From NCBI GenBank assembly GCA_965219305.1, contig OZ244725.1:2480001-2544000 (forward strand): 64,000 nt of DNA, given 5' to 3'. Positions 33,750 to 42,875 of this stretch are shown piece after piece. A program made the position numbers and the translations under genes. The number at the start of each line of letters is the position of its first letter. Position 1 is the stretch's first letter. Below the pieces are notes generated by a model, which was not told where the DNA came from, searched no databases, and worked only from the letters and a program-made list of their open reading frames with translations. Source of the DNA: DATHTS01 sp965219305 (GTDB taxonomy: Bacteria > Acidobacteriota > Blastocatellia > Pyrinomonadales > Pyrinomonadaceae).

Positions 33750-34958
33750 TTAAGCGATCAATTTCAGACAGACGGGTTTCGGAACATTTGCCGTTTTTCC
33801 CGTCGGAGTCAGTTTTCCGGTCGCTTTGTCAATGCGAAAAACGACGACGGAATCGGAATTTTGATTTGCCGCGAGCAGGAATTTTCCGTCCGGCGAAATC
33901 ACAAAATTACGCGGCGTTTTTCCCTGCGTCGAAGTGTGTTCGATAAACTTCAATTTGCCCGTTTTGGAATCAATTTTATACGAAACAATGCTGTCGTGTC
34001 CGCGATTTGAGCCGTAGAGAAAATTTCCGTCCGGCGAAACGTGAAGGTCGGCGGTCGTGTTGGAATCTTTGAAATCTTCCGGCAAAGTCGGCACGGTTTC
34101 AATTGCCTTTAATGTGCCGAGTTTTGAATTAAATTCAAACGAAGTCACGCTGGAATCGAGTTCGTTTATCACAAAAGCGTGTTTATTATTCGGATGAAAA
34201 GTAAAATGACGCGGACCTGCGCCGGGTTTTGCTTGAAAATACGGCTGCGACGGATTCGGTTTTAATTTTCCGGTTTTCTCGTCAAATTCGTAGATGAAAA
34301 TTTTATCAACACCGAGATCGCAAACGTATGCAAAACGGTTTTTCTTATCCAGATTGATCGAATGCGCGTGCGCCGCTTCCTGACGATCTTTATTCGGTCC
34401 CGTTCCTTCATTTTGTTGAAGATCAATTGACGCGCCGAGACTTCCGTCTTTTTGAATCGGAAAACTCGAAACATTTCCGCCGAGATAATTGGCGACCAAA
34501 ACGAATTTGTCATTTTCGGAAACGATAATAAAGCAGGGCGCGCCGCCCAAACTCGGCACTTTATTTAGAAATGTCAGATCGCCCGTTTTTTGGTCTATCG
34601 CAAACGCGCTGACCGCACCGCTTTTTTTGCCTTCATATTCTTCTGTTTCGTTAACGGCGTAAAGATAATTTTGGTCTTTGTCAATCGTTATGTATGACGG
34701 TTCGACGACGTTTTTCACTGTTTTGTGCGGAGTTAATTTGCCGGATTCGAGATTCAATTTATAAACGTAAATTCCGTCGCTTTTACTTTTTCCTTTGCCC
34801 GATGTGTAAGTTCCGATATAAACAAGCATTTCTTTTGTTTTATTATCTCCTGAAATTTGCCCGAAAATCGCCGGTGCAAGCGTCAGACCGAAAGTTCCGG
34901 CGGCGGTCAATTTCAAAAACCCGCGCCGCGTTAGATCGTTTTTTTTGTTAAATTCCAT
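33750..34958 (-). CDS. Tat-exported lactonase-family beta-propeller protein
   Basis: A 402-residue protein of the 6-phosphogluconolactonase (YbhE) seven-bladed propeller family. The N-terminus 'DLTRRGFLKLTAAGTFGLTLAPAIFG' is a twin-arginine signal, so it is folded before export, unlike cytosolic Pgl. Blades repeat 'SPDGNFLYGSNRGHDSIVSYKID' and 'SPDGKFLLAANQNSDSVVVFRID'; 'AGPRHFTFHPN' is a family motif. A periplasmic sugar lactonase role is plausible. It lies between the ROK kinase and GH16 genes with short gaps. Confidence 0.85.
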   Translation of the reverse strand: MEFNKKNDLTRRGFLKLTAAGTFGLTLAPAIFGQISGDNKTKEMLVYIGTYTSGKGKSKSDGIYVYKLNLESGKLTPHKTVKNVVEPSYITIDKDQNYLYAVNETEEYEGKKSGAVSAFAIDQKTGDLTFLNKVPSLGGAPCFIIVSENDKFVLVANYLGGNVSSFPIQKDGSLGASIDLQQNEGTGPNKDRQEAAHAHSINLDKKNRFAYVCDLGVDKIFIYEFDEKTGKLKPNPSQPYFQAKPGAGPRHFTFHPNNKHAFVINELDSSVTSFEFNSKLGTLKAIETVPTLPEDFKDSNTTADLHVSPDGNFLYGSNRGHDSIVSYKIDSKTGKLKFIEHTSTQGKTPRNFVISPDGKFLLAANQNSDSVVVFRIDKATGKLTPTGKTANVPKPVCLKLIA

Positions 34959-34976
34959 AAGACTTTGTGTAATTAT

Positions 34977-35933
34977 TTAAATGCGCGCTCTTTTCGCCAA
35001 CACTAACGCGCCGCAAACACCGCTCTGACTGCCGAGTTCAGCAGGCAGAATAGTGATTTTTTCCGCCGGAACCATCGAAACAAAGTTCGGCAAAAAGCGT
35101 TTCACCGGATCGAGCAGTAAATCGCCCGATGCTGCCGCGATGCCTCCGCCGATTATTACTGCTTCCGGCGCAATTAATGTGATAAGATTTCCGATTCCGA
35201 TAGCCAGAAAACGGCAGGTTTCATCCCAAATTTCAATCGCGGCTTTATCTTTTTTCTGCATCGCTTCGACGACCGTTTTCGCTGAAATTTCGCTGATGTC
35301 GTCAACCATTTCGACCATCAAAGATTTTTCGCCGTTTGCCATTCTTTCCTGTGCGCGGCGGGCAATATGAACGCCTGAACAGATTGTTTCGAGACAACCG
35401 ACCGAACCACAATTACAGCGAACGCCGTCAGGCTGAACAATCGTGTGTCCGATTTCGCCCGCGTCGCCGCCGATACCGTGCAGAATTTCGCCGTCTAAAA
35501 TAATTCCGCCGCCGATTCCGGTCGAAACCGTAACGTAAACGATATTTTTAAATCCGCGTCCCGCTCCGTAAACGAATTCGCCGAGAGCCGCCGTATTCGC
35601 GTCGTTTTCCAACACGACCGGAGCGTTAAAACGATCTTGAAAAAGTTTGACGATGGGAAAGCTTTCCCAATCCTGCAAATTTGAAGGCGACATCACCAAA
35701 CCTTTCTCCGTATCTAGCGGCGACGGACAACCGATGCCGATGGAAACGAGTTTGCTTTGATTTTCTGCGAGCATTTCATCAATCGCTTGAAAAATTGTTT
35801 CCACTATAGCGTTTGCGCCGATTTCAACTTGCGTCGGCAAACGTCGCGCCGCGATTTTTTCGCCGTTTAAGCTTTCAATTTCAACTGCGATTTTTGTTCC
35901 GCCGATGTCTATTCCGGCAATGACTTCGTTCAT
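34977..35933 (-). CDS. ROK-family sugar kinase (glucokinase/fructokinase-like)
   Basis: A 318-residue kinase without a DNA-binding domain. It opens 'AGIDIGGTKIAVEI' (phosphate-1 loop), has the catalytic Asp in 'VVLENDANTAALGEFVYGAG', the sugar-binding 'GGDAGEIGHTIV', and the zinc motif 'CNCGSVGCLETICSG'. It should phosphorylate a hexose such as glucose, mannose or N-acetylglucosamine with ATP in the cytosol. The neighbours release mannose, glucose and GlcNAc, so a broad hexokinase role is plausible. It follows GH20 by 17 bp. Confidence 0.88.
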   Translation of the reverse strand: MNEVIAGIDIGGTKIAVEIESLNGEKIAARRLPTQVEIGANAIVETIFQAIDEMLAENQSKLVSIGIGCPSPLDTEKGLVMSPSNLQDWESFPIVKLFQDRFNAPVVLENDANTAALGEFVYGAGRGFKNIVYVTVSTGIGGGIILDGEILHGIGGDAGEIGHTIVQPDGVRCNCGSVGCLETICSGVHIARRAQERMANGEKSLMVEMVDDISEISAKTVVEAMQKKDKAAIEIWDETCRFLAIGIGNLITLIAPEAVIIGGGIAAASGDLLLDPVKRFLPNFVSMVPAEKITILPAELGSQSGVCGALVLAKRARI

Positions 35934-35950
35934 TGTTTTTGCGACAACTT

Positions 35951-38032
35951 TTATTTTACCGAAACTTCGGCAATCATTTTTTTAATGCTTTCAATTACAG
36001 CGAATTCGAGCGCGGCTTTCGGTTTGGCGATTTCATCCAAAGTTTTCAGTTGAGCATCGCGCCATTCCGCGCTTTTGTCGCCCGAACCTAAACTTGTGTC
36101 AACCTTTTTCAATTTCAAATCATTTAATGCTTCCTGCGCGATATTTGTCAAAGTTTGCAAATCATCTGCAAGTTGTTTCGCTTCAAATAAAGCGGGCGAA
36201 TTTTCCATCAATGTTTGCAAACCACTTTGAGCATCACTCCATTTGTCCAGCATTTTTTGAATTTTGTCCACATTCTTTTGCGAATCTTTTCCGGCGATCA
36301 ATTCTCCGACCGCTTTGTTAAATTCTCTCGCATCCGGCGCGTCGGCTTGTGCCGCGTCAACAAGTCCGGTCAGCGGCGACAGCATATTTTGTTTGCGGAC
36401 TTGATAACGCTGATAACCTTTGACAGGCTCGATCACATTAACCAGTATTTGCAACGCGGAAATGTCCCGATTATTTGTCAGACGGCGCAGTAGCATCGCC
36501 TGATTTTTGCGATGCGTCAAACCTAATTCTTCGAGTTGAATATTGATGACCGCCAGACGGCGATACATATCTTCAACATCATTAACATCACGCGGCGACC
36601 AAAATCTTTCAGCAATTGCGGCGGTTCTTGTCCAAATTCTTGAATCAACCGTTTCGGGCGAAACCCATTCGCTCCACATCGTCGCTTCACCGCCTAAAAT
36701 TCGTTTCTGTTCTTCCGCCGTTAAAGTTGTGTCGGCGGGCAAAGGATCAACCGAATAATGTTGAGACGCAGGAAACATCAGGTCAATATAATAACCGTTC
36801 GACAAAATTCCTTGATTGCCTTGTTTGGCAACTTTAACGAGAGATTCCTGTCCGCGCCACGATTGAATGACGATGTTTTTCGGGATTCCCGGCTGAAAAA
36901 TTTCGTCCCAACCCATCATTATTTTGCCGTTTTTTTCGATGAATTTAAGAATTCGTTTGTTAAAATACTGCTGGAGATCGTCTTGATTCTTCAAGCCCTT
37001 TTCTTTCATAAAAGCCTGAATGCGTTGATTCGCCGCCCATTGTTTGCCCTCATTTTCATCGCCGCCGATGTGCATATAAGCGTCGGGGAAAAGTTCGGAC
37101 ATTTCTTTGAAAAATACTTCTAAAATCTCATAAGTTTTCTCATTTGTCGGGTCGAGCGTCGGGTCAAAAATTCCTGGTTGGCGTTCGATCTCATAAGTTT
37201 GACCGGGAGCACCGCTGCCGATTTCGGGATGCGAAACAAGCCACGCCGTCGCGTGTCCGGGCATATCAAATTCCGGCATTACGCGAATTCCGCGATCCGC
37301 GGCATATTTTATTATTTCGCGGATTTGATCTTGCGTGTAATAATTTCCGTCCGAACCCATTTTCGCAAGTTCGGGATAATTTTTCGTCTGAACGCGGAAA
37401 CCTTGATCTTCGGTCAAATGCCAATGCAAAACATTTAATTTCACCGCCGCCATCGCGTCCAGATTTCTTTTCAAAACTTCCGACGGCATAAAATGACGCG
37501 CCGAATCAATCATCAAACCACGCCAAAGAAAACGCGGCTTGTCATCAATCGAAACCGCCGGAAAATAAAATCCGTTTTTGTCGCCTTCTAATAATTGCAG
37601 AAAAGTTTCGAGTCCGCGCATCGCGCCGACCGTGTTTTGCGCTGTAATTTTCGCCTGTTTATCGGAAATTTCGAGTTTGTAAGATTCATCATCGCCAAGT
37701 TGCGGAATCGCATTTCCGGTCGAATTTGTTTCGATCAAAAGCTGCGCGTTTGCCGCATCGCTCGACAATTCGCGCGAAAATTCCAAAACAGTTCTGCCTT
37801 CTAAACGGCGCATCACTCGGAAAACATAATCTTTCAAACGCTCATCGGTTTTTCCTTTGACGGCGACCGAGAAATCTTTGGAAACTGCCAATTTGCCGTC
37901 TTTCCAGTTCATATTTGCGGGAACGGGCATTAAATTACGCCGCGCCGTCTGTAAATTCTGCGCTGAAACAGAAATGAAAAAAGTAATAAATACGGCTAAA
38001 ATGAAGAAACTTTTTATAAATATTCTCTGCAT
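35951..38032 (-). CDS. Secreted GH20 beta-N-acetylhexosaminidase
   Basis: About 693 residues from ATG at 38030-38032, which puts 'IKSFFILAVFITFFISVSAQ' as signal peptide; a longer frame reaches 38158 but would run into the upstream GH5 gene. The N-terminal GH20b domain is followed by the barrel: 'KPRFLWRGLMIDSARHFMP', 'MPEFDMPGHATAWL', and the catalytic pair in 'YMHIGGDENEGKQW'. A helical C-terminal region of about 190 residues follows. It removes terminal GlcNAc/GalNAc, pointing to chitin, peptidoglycan or glycoprotein glycans in addition to plant glycans. Confidence 0.92.
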   Translation of the reverse strand: MQRIFIKSFFILAVFITFFISVSAQNLQTARRNLMPVPANMNWKDGKLAVSKDFSVAVKGKTDERLKDYVFRVMRRLEGRTVLEFSRELSSDAANAQLLIETNSTGNAIPQLGDDESYKLEISDKQAKITAQNTVGAMRGLETFLQLLEGDKNGFYFPAVSIDDKPRFLWRGLMIDSARHFMPSEVLKRNLDAMAAVKLNVLHWHLTEDQGFRVQTKNYPELAKMGSDGNYYTQDQIREIIKYAADRGIRVMPEFDMPGHATAWLVSHPEIGSGAPGQTYEIERQPGIFDPTLDPTNEKTYEILEVFFKEMSELFPDAYMHIGGDENEGKQWAANQRIQAFMKEKGLKNQDDLQQYFNKRILKFIEKNGKIMMGWDEIFQPGIPKNIVIQSWRGQESLVKVAKQGNQGILSNGYYIDLMFPASQHYSVDPLPADTTLTAEEQKRILGGEATMWSEWVSPETVDSRIWTRTAAIAERFWSPRDVNDVEDMYRRLAVINIQLEELGLTHRKNQAMLLRRLTNNRDISALQILVNVIEPVKGYQRYQVRKQNMLSPLTGLVDAAQADAPDAREFNKAVGELIAGKDSQKNVDKIQKMLDKWSDAQSGLQTLMENSPALFEAKQLADDLQTLTNIAQEALNDLKLKKVDTSLGSGDKSAEWRDAQLKTLDEIAKPKAALEFAVIESIKKMIAEVSVK

Positions 38033-38078
38033 AGTTTCGTTACTTGATATAAACGCAAAGCAAATTTTCAATATTGAA

Positions 38079-39215
38079 TTACTTCGCCGATGTACTAACA
38101 TTAAATAAATCCATCGCTTTTCGCATACACGGCGCAATGCGTGTCGTGTTATTTTCAAACATATTAAAACCGCCGTCCCATTCCCACCACGCGCTCGGAA
38201 TGTTCAATTTTCCTAAGATCGTGTAAACCGTTGCGGCGTGTCGGCAGCGGTCTTCCATTGACGGAAGTTTTCTATAAGAACCGAATTCGCCGAGAAAAAT
38301 CGGCGCGTTATTTTTTACCGACCAATCTTTCGCCGCTTTTAAATCATTAAACATTTTTTCCGCGTCGGAATCTTTTTTATAAGAATTTATCAGGCTTTCA
38401 ACCCATTTTCCTTTCGCACTTTCGGGCGTTTCGATTTTTTGATTTTTTGAATATGGAAACGGCACATATTTCAAATCCGACAAACCTTCGCCTGCCCAAT
38501 TCGCGCCTTGATGCGTGAAGATGAACGGGTCGTAATAATGAAATGTATAAATGATGTTTTTATCATCAAACGGTTTTGATTCGATCAACGCCGTGCGCGA
38601 ATTCCAATCGTGAAAACCGACGATCAAAGTATGATTCGGCGCGATTTTTCTGACAGCTTTGATTATCGCTTCGGCTTGCGTACGCCAATCTTCGGCTTTT
38701 ATTTCGTGCGGTTCGTTGCGGAGTTCAAAGAAAACTTTTTCGGGATTCGTGTTTTTATATCGTTCGGCGATTTGCGTCCACAACCAGACGACTCGTTCGG
38801 TCGTCGCCGCGCCGGAAACTTTGCCGTCAAATTCGACGTGATGCAGATCAATAACTGCATTTAAATCGTTGTCTAAAGCCCATTTAACGAAATTATCGGC
38901 GGTTTTCAAACCTTCCTGATTCATAAAGTTGTAAGGTTTTTCGTAATTTGCCCACGCGCCGAAATTCATCGGAATTCTGACGGTTTTAAATCCCGCGCCG
39001 GCGATGTCGGCAAACATTTTCTCGCGTTTTGCGGCTTCTTTCGGGTTGACGAAATCCGCGTAATTTTTCTCTTTCGTGCCGAACCACCAATTATCGAGAT
39101 ACGACAAATTCATTCCCAAACCGAGCCGTTCGGCACGTTTGTTTGCAGTGTTTTGCGCGAAAACGAACTGCGTTCCGATGAGTAAAATCAGCAGGAAAAG
39201 AATTGTTTTTTTCAT
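38079..39215 (-). CDS. Secreted GH5 endo-glycanase (cellulase family)
   Basis: About 378 residues from ATG at 39213-39215, giving 'MKKTILFLLILLIGTQFVFAQ' as signal peptide. GH5 markers: 'GFKTVRIPMNFGAW', 'AVIDLHHVEF', the acid/base in 'FFELRNEPHE', 'YTFHYYDPFIFTHQGANW', the nucleophile in 'IFLGEFGSY' and 'SAWWEWDGGFNMF'. GH5 covers cellulase, mannanase and xyloglucanase; the subfamily is not decided here. With GH2 beta-mannosidase and GH3 beside it, beta-glucan or glucomannan cleavage is likely. Confidence 0.9.
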   Translation of the reverse strand: MKKTILFLLILLIGTQFVFAQNTANKRAERLGLGMNLSYLDNWWFGTKEKNYADFVNPKEAAKREKMFADIAGAGFKTVRIPMNFGAWANYEKPYNFMNQEGLKTADNFVKWALDNDLNAVIDLHHVEFDGKVSGAATTERVVWLWTQIAERYKNTNPEKVFFELRNEPHEIKAEDWRTQAEAIIKAVRKIAPNHTLIVGFHDWNSRTALIESKPFDDKNIIYTFHYYDPFIFTHQGANWAGEGLSDLKYVPFPYSKNQKIETPESAKGKWVESLINSYKKDSDAEKMFNDLKAAKDWSVKNNAPIFLGEFGSYRKLPSMEDRCRHAATVYTILGKLNIPSAWWEWDGGFNMFENNTTRIAPCMRKAMDLFNVSTSAK

Positions 39216-39327
39216 CAAATTTTGAAAAAGAAATAATCTCAAAAAAATTAGCTTTGGAACAGATGAGGTTTGAAAAATACTTTTTTCAATTGCTGGTCAT
39301 CATCTATTCCAAAACTAAGCCGTTAAA

Positions 39328-41688
39328 TTACTTGAGCGTGAACGATGCTTTTTGATCGCCGACCATCACGGTAAAATCGCCCGGTTCGACGGTCGGTTTG
39401 TTGTCCATTCCGATATAGGTCATATCGTCGCGGGTTAATTTGAACGTCAGATTTTTGCTCTGTCCCGCATCGAGCGAGATTTTTGCAAAGCGTCTGACGC
39501 GCTTTCCGGCGGGCGACAAAATTGCAACTTCGTCGCGCAGATAAAGAATTGCCGTTTCCATTCCCGCGCGTTTTCCGGTGTTCGTAACTTTGAACGAAAC
39601 ATTGACCGTGCCGTTTGCCGGAATCGAAGTGTTGTCGAGTTTCAGATCGCTGTAAGCAAAAGTCGTGTAACTCATTCCGTGTCCGAATTCAAACTGCGGA
39701 GTCGTCGCCACATTGCCGAATGAAGTTTCCTGAACTTCAAAAAGTTTGTGATCGTAAGTCAGATAATTATTCGGCGTGCGCGGATATGTGAACGGCAGTT
39801 TTCCGTTCGGATTGTAATCGCCGAAAAGCACATCGGCGATTGCCGTTCCGCCTTCGTTCGACGGATTGAGCGCGAGCAGAATTCCCGAAACTTTGTCGGC
39901 GATTCGATTGATGATTCGCGGACGACCTTCGACCATTACAAGAACGACGGGTTTTCCGGTAGCGATGATTTTTTCCGCAAAATCGAGCTGAATTTTCGCC
40001 AATGTCAAATCTTCCAGATTTCCCGGCGTTTCCGTGTAAGAACCTTCGCCCAAACACAACACGACGACATCGGATTTTTTCGCCTGTGCGACCGCCTTAT
40101 CAACGTCAACTTCCCTGTCGAACATCGTCGGCGTAGTGCTTACTGCTTGCGGCGGCAGTCCCGGCGGTTGAGTTAATTCTGTTCCCTGCACGAATTCGAC
40201 ATTTTTCTCGCCGAGTTTCGCTTTGATCGCTTGCTGAATCGTCATTTTATCTTTTGGATAAAGCGATTTCTGCGAACCTTGCCAAACCCAAGTCCAGCCG
40301 TTATTCAACGAAATCAAAGAATCAGCGGTCGGTCCGGTTACGAGAACTTTTTTGTTTTTCGCCAGCGGCAAAACATCTTTGTCATTTTTCAATAAAACGA
40401 GCGATTGACGTGCCGCGTCCAAACTCGCTTGTGCGTATTCGGGTTTAGCAAAATTGCTTTTCAATTCGGTTTTCGGCATCGGATTTTCAAAAAGTCCGAG
40501 TTCATATTTAACGCGCAAAATTCTGCGAACCGCGTCGTCAATGCGCGACATCGGAACTTTCTTTTCTTTTACTAATGCGATCAAATTGTCCGAAAATCCG
40601 TAATCGTATGGAACCATTGACATATCAATTCCGGCATTAACCGCCATCATCGTCGCTTCTTTTTCGTCTTTCGCAACTTTCCACTGCGTCACGAGTTTTT
40701 GAATATCCTGCCAATCGGAAACGATAAAACCGTCAAATTTCATTTCATTTTTCAGGACATCCGTCAAAAGATATTTGTTGATATGACCCGGAACGCCGTT
40801 GACTTCCGCCGAATTCACCATTACGGTTCGCGCACCGGCATCAACTGCCGCTTGAAAAGTCGGCAGAAAATACTGACGCAGATAATTTTCAGGAATCAAA
40901 GCCGTAGTTCTGTCGCGCCCGTTCAGCGGAAAACTGTAACCGACATAATGTTTTAGACTCGATGCGACGTGCATATCGGACGAAACATCATTGCCTTCCA
41001 AACCGCGAACGAACGCCACGCCCATCACTTTTGCCAAATAAGTATCTTCGCCGAAAGTTTCCCAAAAACGCGCCCAAAGCGGTTGCCGTCCGACATCTAA
41101 AACCGGCGAAAAGCTCCACGGAATGCCCGCCGCGCGTGTTTCCATCGCCGTAATTTCCGCGCCTTTCTGCATCAACGCCGGATTCCACGTCGCCGCCATT
41201 CCGATTTCCTGCGGAAAAAGCGTCGCGCCTTTTACATAATTTGCGCCGTGAATCGAATCAATGCCGTAGATGTTTGGAATTTTCAGACGAGTTTTCATCG
41301 AAGATTCCTGAATCGCACCGATAATTTCATACCATTTATCAACCGGAAGCGCGTGTCCGTTGACGTTTAAGATCGAACCGACCTTATAATCAACGATTGC
41401 TTTTTGCAGTTTCGCCGGATCAATTTGAATATTCGAATCGCCGCCCGAAGTAATTTGTCCGATTTCGAGCTGCGTCATCTGACCGACTTTTTCCTCGACG
41501 GTCATTTTTTTCAGCAACGCTTCGACTTCGCGCGAATAATCTTTCATTTTCGGTCGCTGTTTCGCTTTTTCAAAATACATCTGACTGTCCGTCACGTCGG
41601 ATGTCGTCTGAGCAAAACTTTGTTGTAGTGGTGTGCAAAAGGTGGCAATAAGCACCGCAATATTTAGTAATAAACTGGTAATTTTCAT
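39328..41688 (-). CDS. Secreted GH3 beta-glucosidase
   Basis: A 786-residue GH3 enzyme with a signal peptide ('LLLNIAVLIATFCTPLQQSFAQ'). The barrel has 'GIDSIHGANYVKGATLFPQEIGMAATW', the substrate-binding 'SLKHYVGYSFP' and the nucleophile Asp in 'DGFIVSDWQDIQ'. The second domain holds 'LVLLKNDKDVLPL' and the C-terminus is a fibronectin-III-like domain ('VNVSFKVTNTGKRAGMETAILYLRDEVA'). It should release glucose from cello-, lamina- or sophoro-oligosaccharides. It is followed by GH5 on the same strand. Confidence 0.93.
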   Translation of the reverse strand: MKITSLLLNIAVLIATFCTPLQQSFAQTTSDVTDSQMYFEKAKQRPKMKDYSREVEALLKKMTVEEKVGQMTQLEIGQITSGGDSNIQIDPAKLQKAIVDYKVGSILNVNGHALPVDKWYEIIGAIQESSMKTRLKIPNIYGIDSIHGANYVKGATLFPQEIGMAATWNPALMQKGAEITAMETRAAGIPWSFSPVLDVGRQPLWARFWETFGEDTYLAKVMGVAFVRGLEGNDVSSDMHVASSLKHYVGYSFPLNGRDRTTALIPENYLRQYFLPTFQAAVDAGARTVMVNSAEVNGVPGHINKYLLTDVLKNEMKFDGFIVSDWQDIQKLVTQWKVAKDEKEATMMAVNAGIDMSMVPYDYGFSDNLIALVKEKKVPMSRIDDAVRRILRVKYELGLFENPMPKTELKSNFAKPEYAQASLDAARQSLVLLKNDKDVLPLAKNKKVLVTGPTADSLISLNNGWTWVWQGSQKSLYPKDKMTIQQAIKAKLGEKNVEFVQGTELTQPPGLPPQAVSTTPTMFDREVDVDKAVAQAKKSDVVVLCLGEGSYTETPGNLEDLTLAKIQLDFAEKIIATGKPVVLVMVEGRPRIINRIADKVSGILLALNPSNEGGTAIADVLFGDYNPNGKLPFTYPRTPNNYLTYDHKLFEVQETSFGNVATTPQFEFGHGMSYTTFAYSDLKLDNTSIPANGTVNVSFKVTNTGKRAGMETAILYLRDEVAILSPAGKRVRRFAKISLDAGQSKNLTFKLTRDDMTYIGMDNKPTVEPGDFTVMVGDQKASFTLK

Positions 41689-41721
41689 TTGTTTTTGATG
41701 TCCCTTTGAATGCTAGGATTG

Positions 41722-41739
41722 GAATACTTTACGATATTC
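41722..41739. promoter_or_regulatory. Small dyad upstream of the GH3-GH5 genes
   Basis: GAATACTTTACGATATTC is an imperfect palindrome 34 bp upstream of the GH3 start in the only long gap of this part of the cluster. On the minus strand the adjoining AAAGTATTCCAATC resembles AAAGTATATTCCAATC at 28612-28627. Weak evidence. Confidence 0.25.
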
Positions 41740-41852
41740 TAGTTTATTCGCTAAAATACTGCAAGTAAAATAAATTGTGTCGGGCAACAAAAGAGTTTTA
41801 ATTCGCCGTCTCGCCAGATTTATTATTTTTTTGCCGAATTGTTTGGTAAACC

Positions 41853-42866
41853 TCAAAGACGTTCCGGCTTTTCCCAATTTCCCGTTTCAGCCGAACGAAA
41901 AACCGCGTCAATCGCCGCCATATTCGCAAACGAATCTTCGAGCGAAATTGCTTGTTCCGCGTTTTCCAAAATTGCTTTTGAAAACAGATCGCCTTGAATC
42001 GTGTATTGATCGGCGGCGGGAAATTCGATTTTTTCGATATTTTTGCTGTATAGATCTGAACCGTCGTCAATAAAAATCCGCGTCGAGGTTTCCGGCGGAA
42101 TGTTAAACGGTATTTCGACTTCGATTCGTCCTTTCGCGCCGAAAAACTGCATTCTTTGATACGGAACGAGTTGTGTCGAACAAGTAAAAGTCGCGTGTCC
42201 GCCGGGAAAATCCATCATCGCCGAAGTCAATTTATCAATTCCCGTGTCGGAATCTTTCATAATCAAACTCGAAATTTTTTGCGGTTCGTCTTCAAAAATA
42301 AAACGCGAAATATTTATGCAGTAACAACCGATGTCCATTAACGCGCCGCCGCCCATCTCTTTTTTGTTGCGAATGTTCGATTTGTCATCGTTAAAATAAC
42401 TGAAAAATCCCGCAATCACCTGTAATTCGCCGATTTTCCCGGATTTTATCAATTCACGAACTTTGAGCCACACGGGATGCGTCCGAACCATAAACGCTTC
42501 TTGAATTTTAACGCCCGTTTTATCTCGAATCGCAATAAGTTTGCGAACTTCGTCAGCGTTCATTCCGAGCGGTTTTTCGCACAAAACGTGCTTTCCGGCT
42601 TCGGCGGCTTTTTTTGTCCATTCAAAATGCAGATTGTTCGGCAGAGGATTATAAATTGCGTCAATTTCTGAATCATTTAATAAATCTTCATAAGAGCCGT
42701 AAGATTTCGGAATATTCAAATCGGCGGCGGCGCGTTTTGCTTTCTCCAAATCTCTGGACGCGATTGCCTCGATTTTGCAAAATTCGCCGCTTTGCATCGC
42801 CGGAATAACCTTTTTGACCGCGATATTTGCCGCGCCCAAAATTCCCCAATTGATTTTTTTATTCAT
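41853..42866 (-). CDS. Gfo/Idh/MocA-family NAD(P)-dependent oxidoreductase
   Basis: A 337-residue cytosolic dehydrogenase. The Rossmann start is 'NWGILGAANIAVKKVIPAM', then 'YNPLPNNLHFEWTKKAAEAGKHVLCEKPLG' with the conserved EKP motif, and 'GALMDIGCYCINISRFI' in the catalytic half. It resembles the sugar-oxidising branch related to glucose-fructose oxidoreductase and dimeric dihydrodiol/xylose dehydrogenases. A sugar substrate fits the neighbourhood. It lies between the split VWFA gene and GH3, 9 bp after the VWFA stop. Confidence 0.88.
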   Translation of the reverse strand: MNKKINWGILGAANIAVKKVIPAMQSGEFCKIEAIASRDLEKAKRAAADLNIPKSYGSYEDLLNDSEIDAIYNPLPNNLHFEWTKKAAEAGKHVLCEKPLGMNADEVRKLIAIRDKTGVKIQEAFMVRTHPVWLKVRELIKSGKIGELQVIAGFFSYFNDDKSNIRNKKEMGGGALMDIGCYCINISRFIFEDEPQKISSLIMKDSDTGIDKLTSAMMDFPGGHATFTCSTQLVPYQRMQFFGAKGRIEVEIPFNIPPETSTRIFIDDGSDLYSKNIEKIEFPAADQYTIQGDLFSKAILENAEQAISLEDSFANMAAIDAVFRSAETGNWEKPERL

Positions 42867-42875
42867 AAATAATAT

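Noticed and set aside
41617..41642. A third, inverted copy of the 26-bp motif inside the GH3 signal peptide region
   Set aside because: About 20 of 26 bases agree, but it lies in coding sequence ('LQQSFAQ') and could easily arise by chance.
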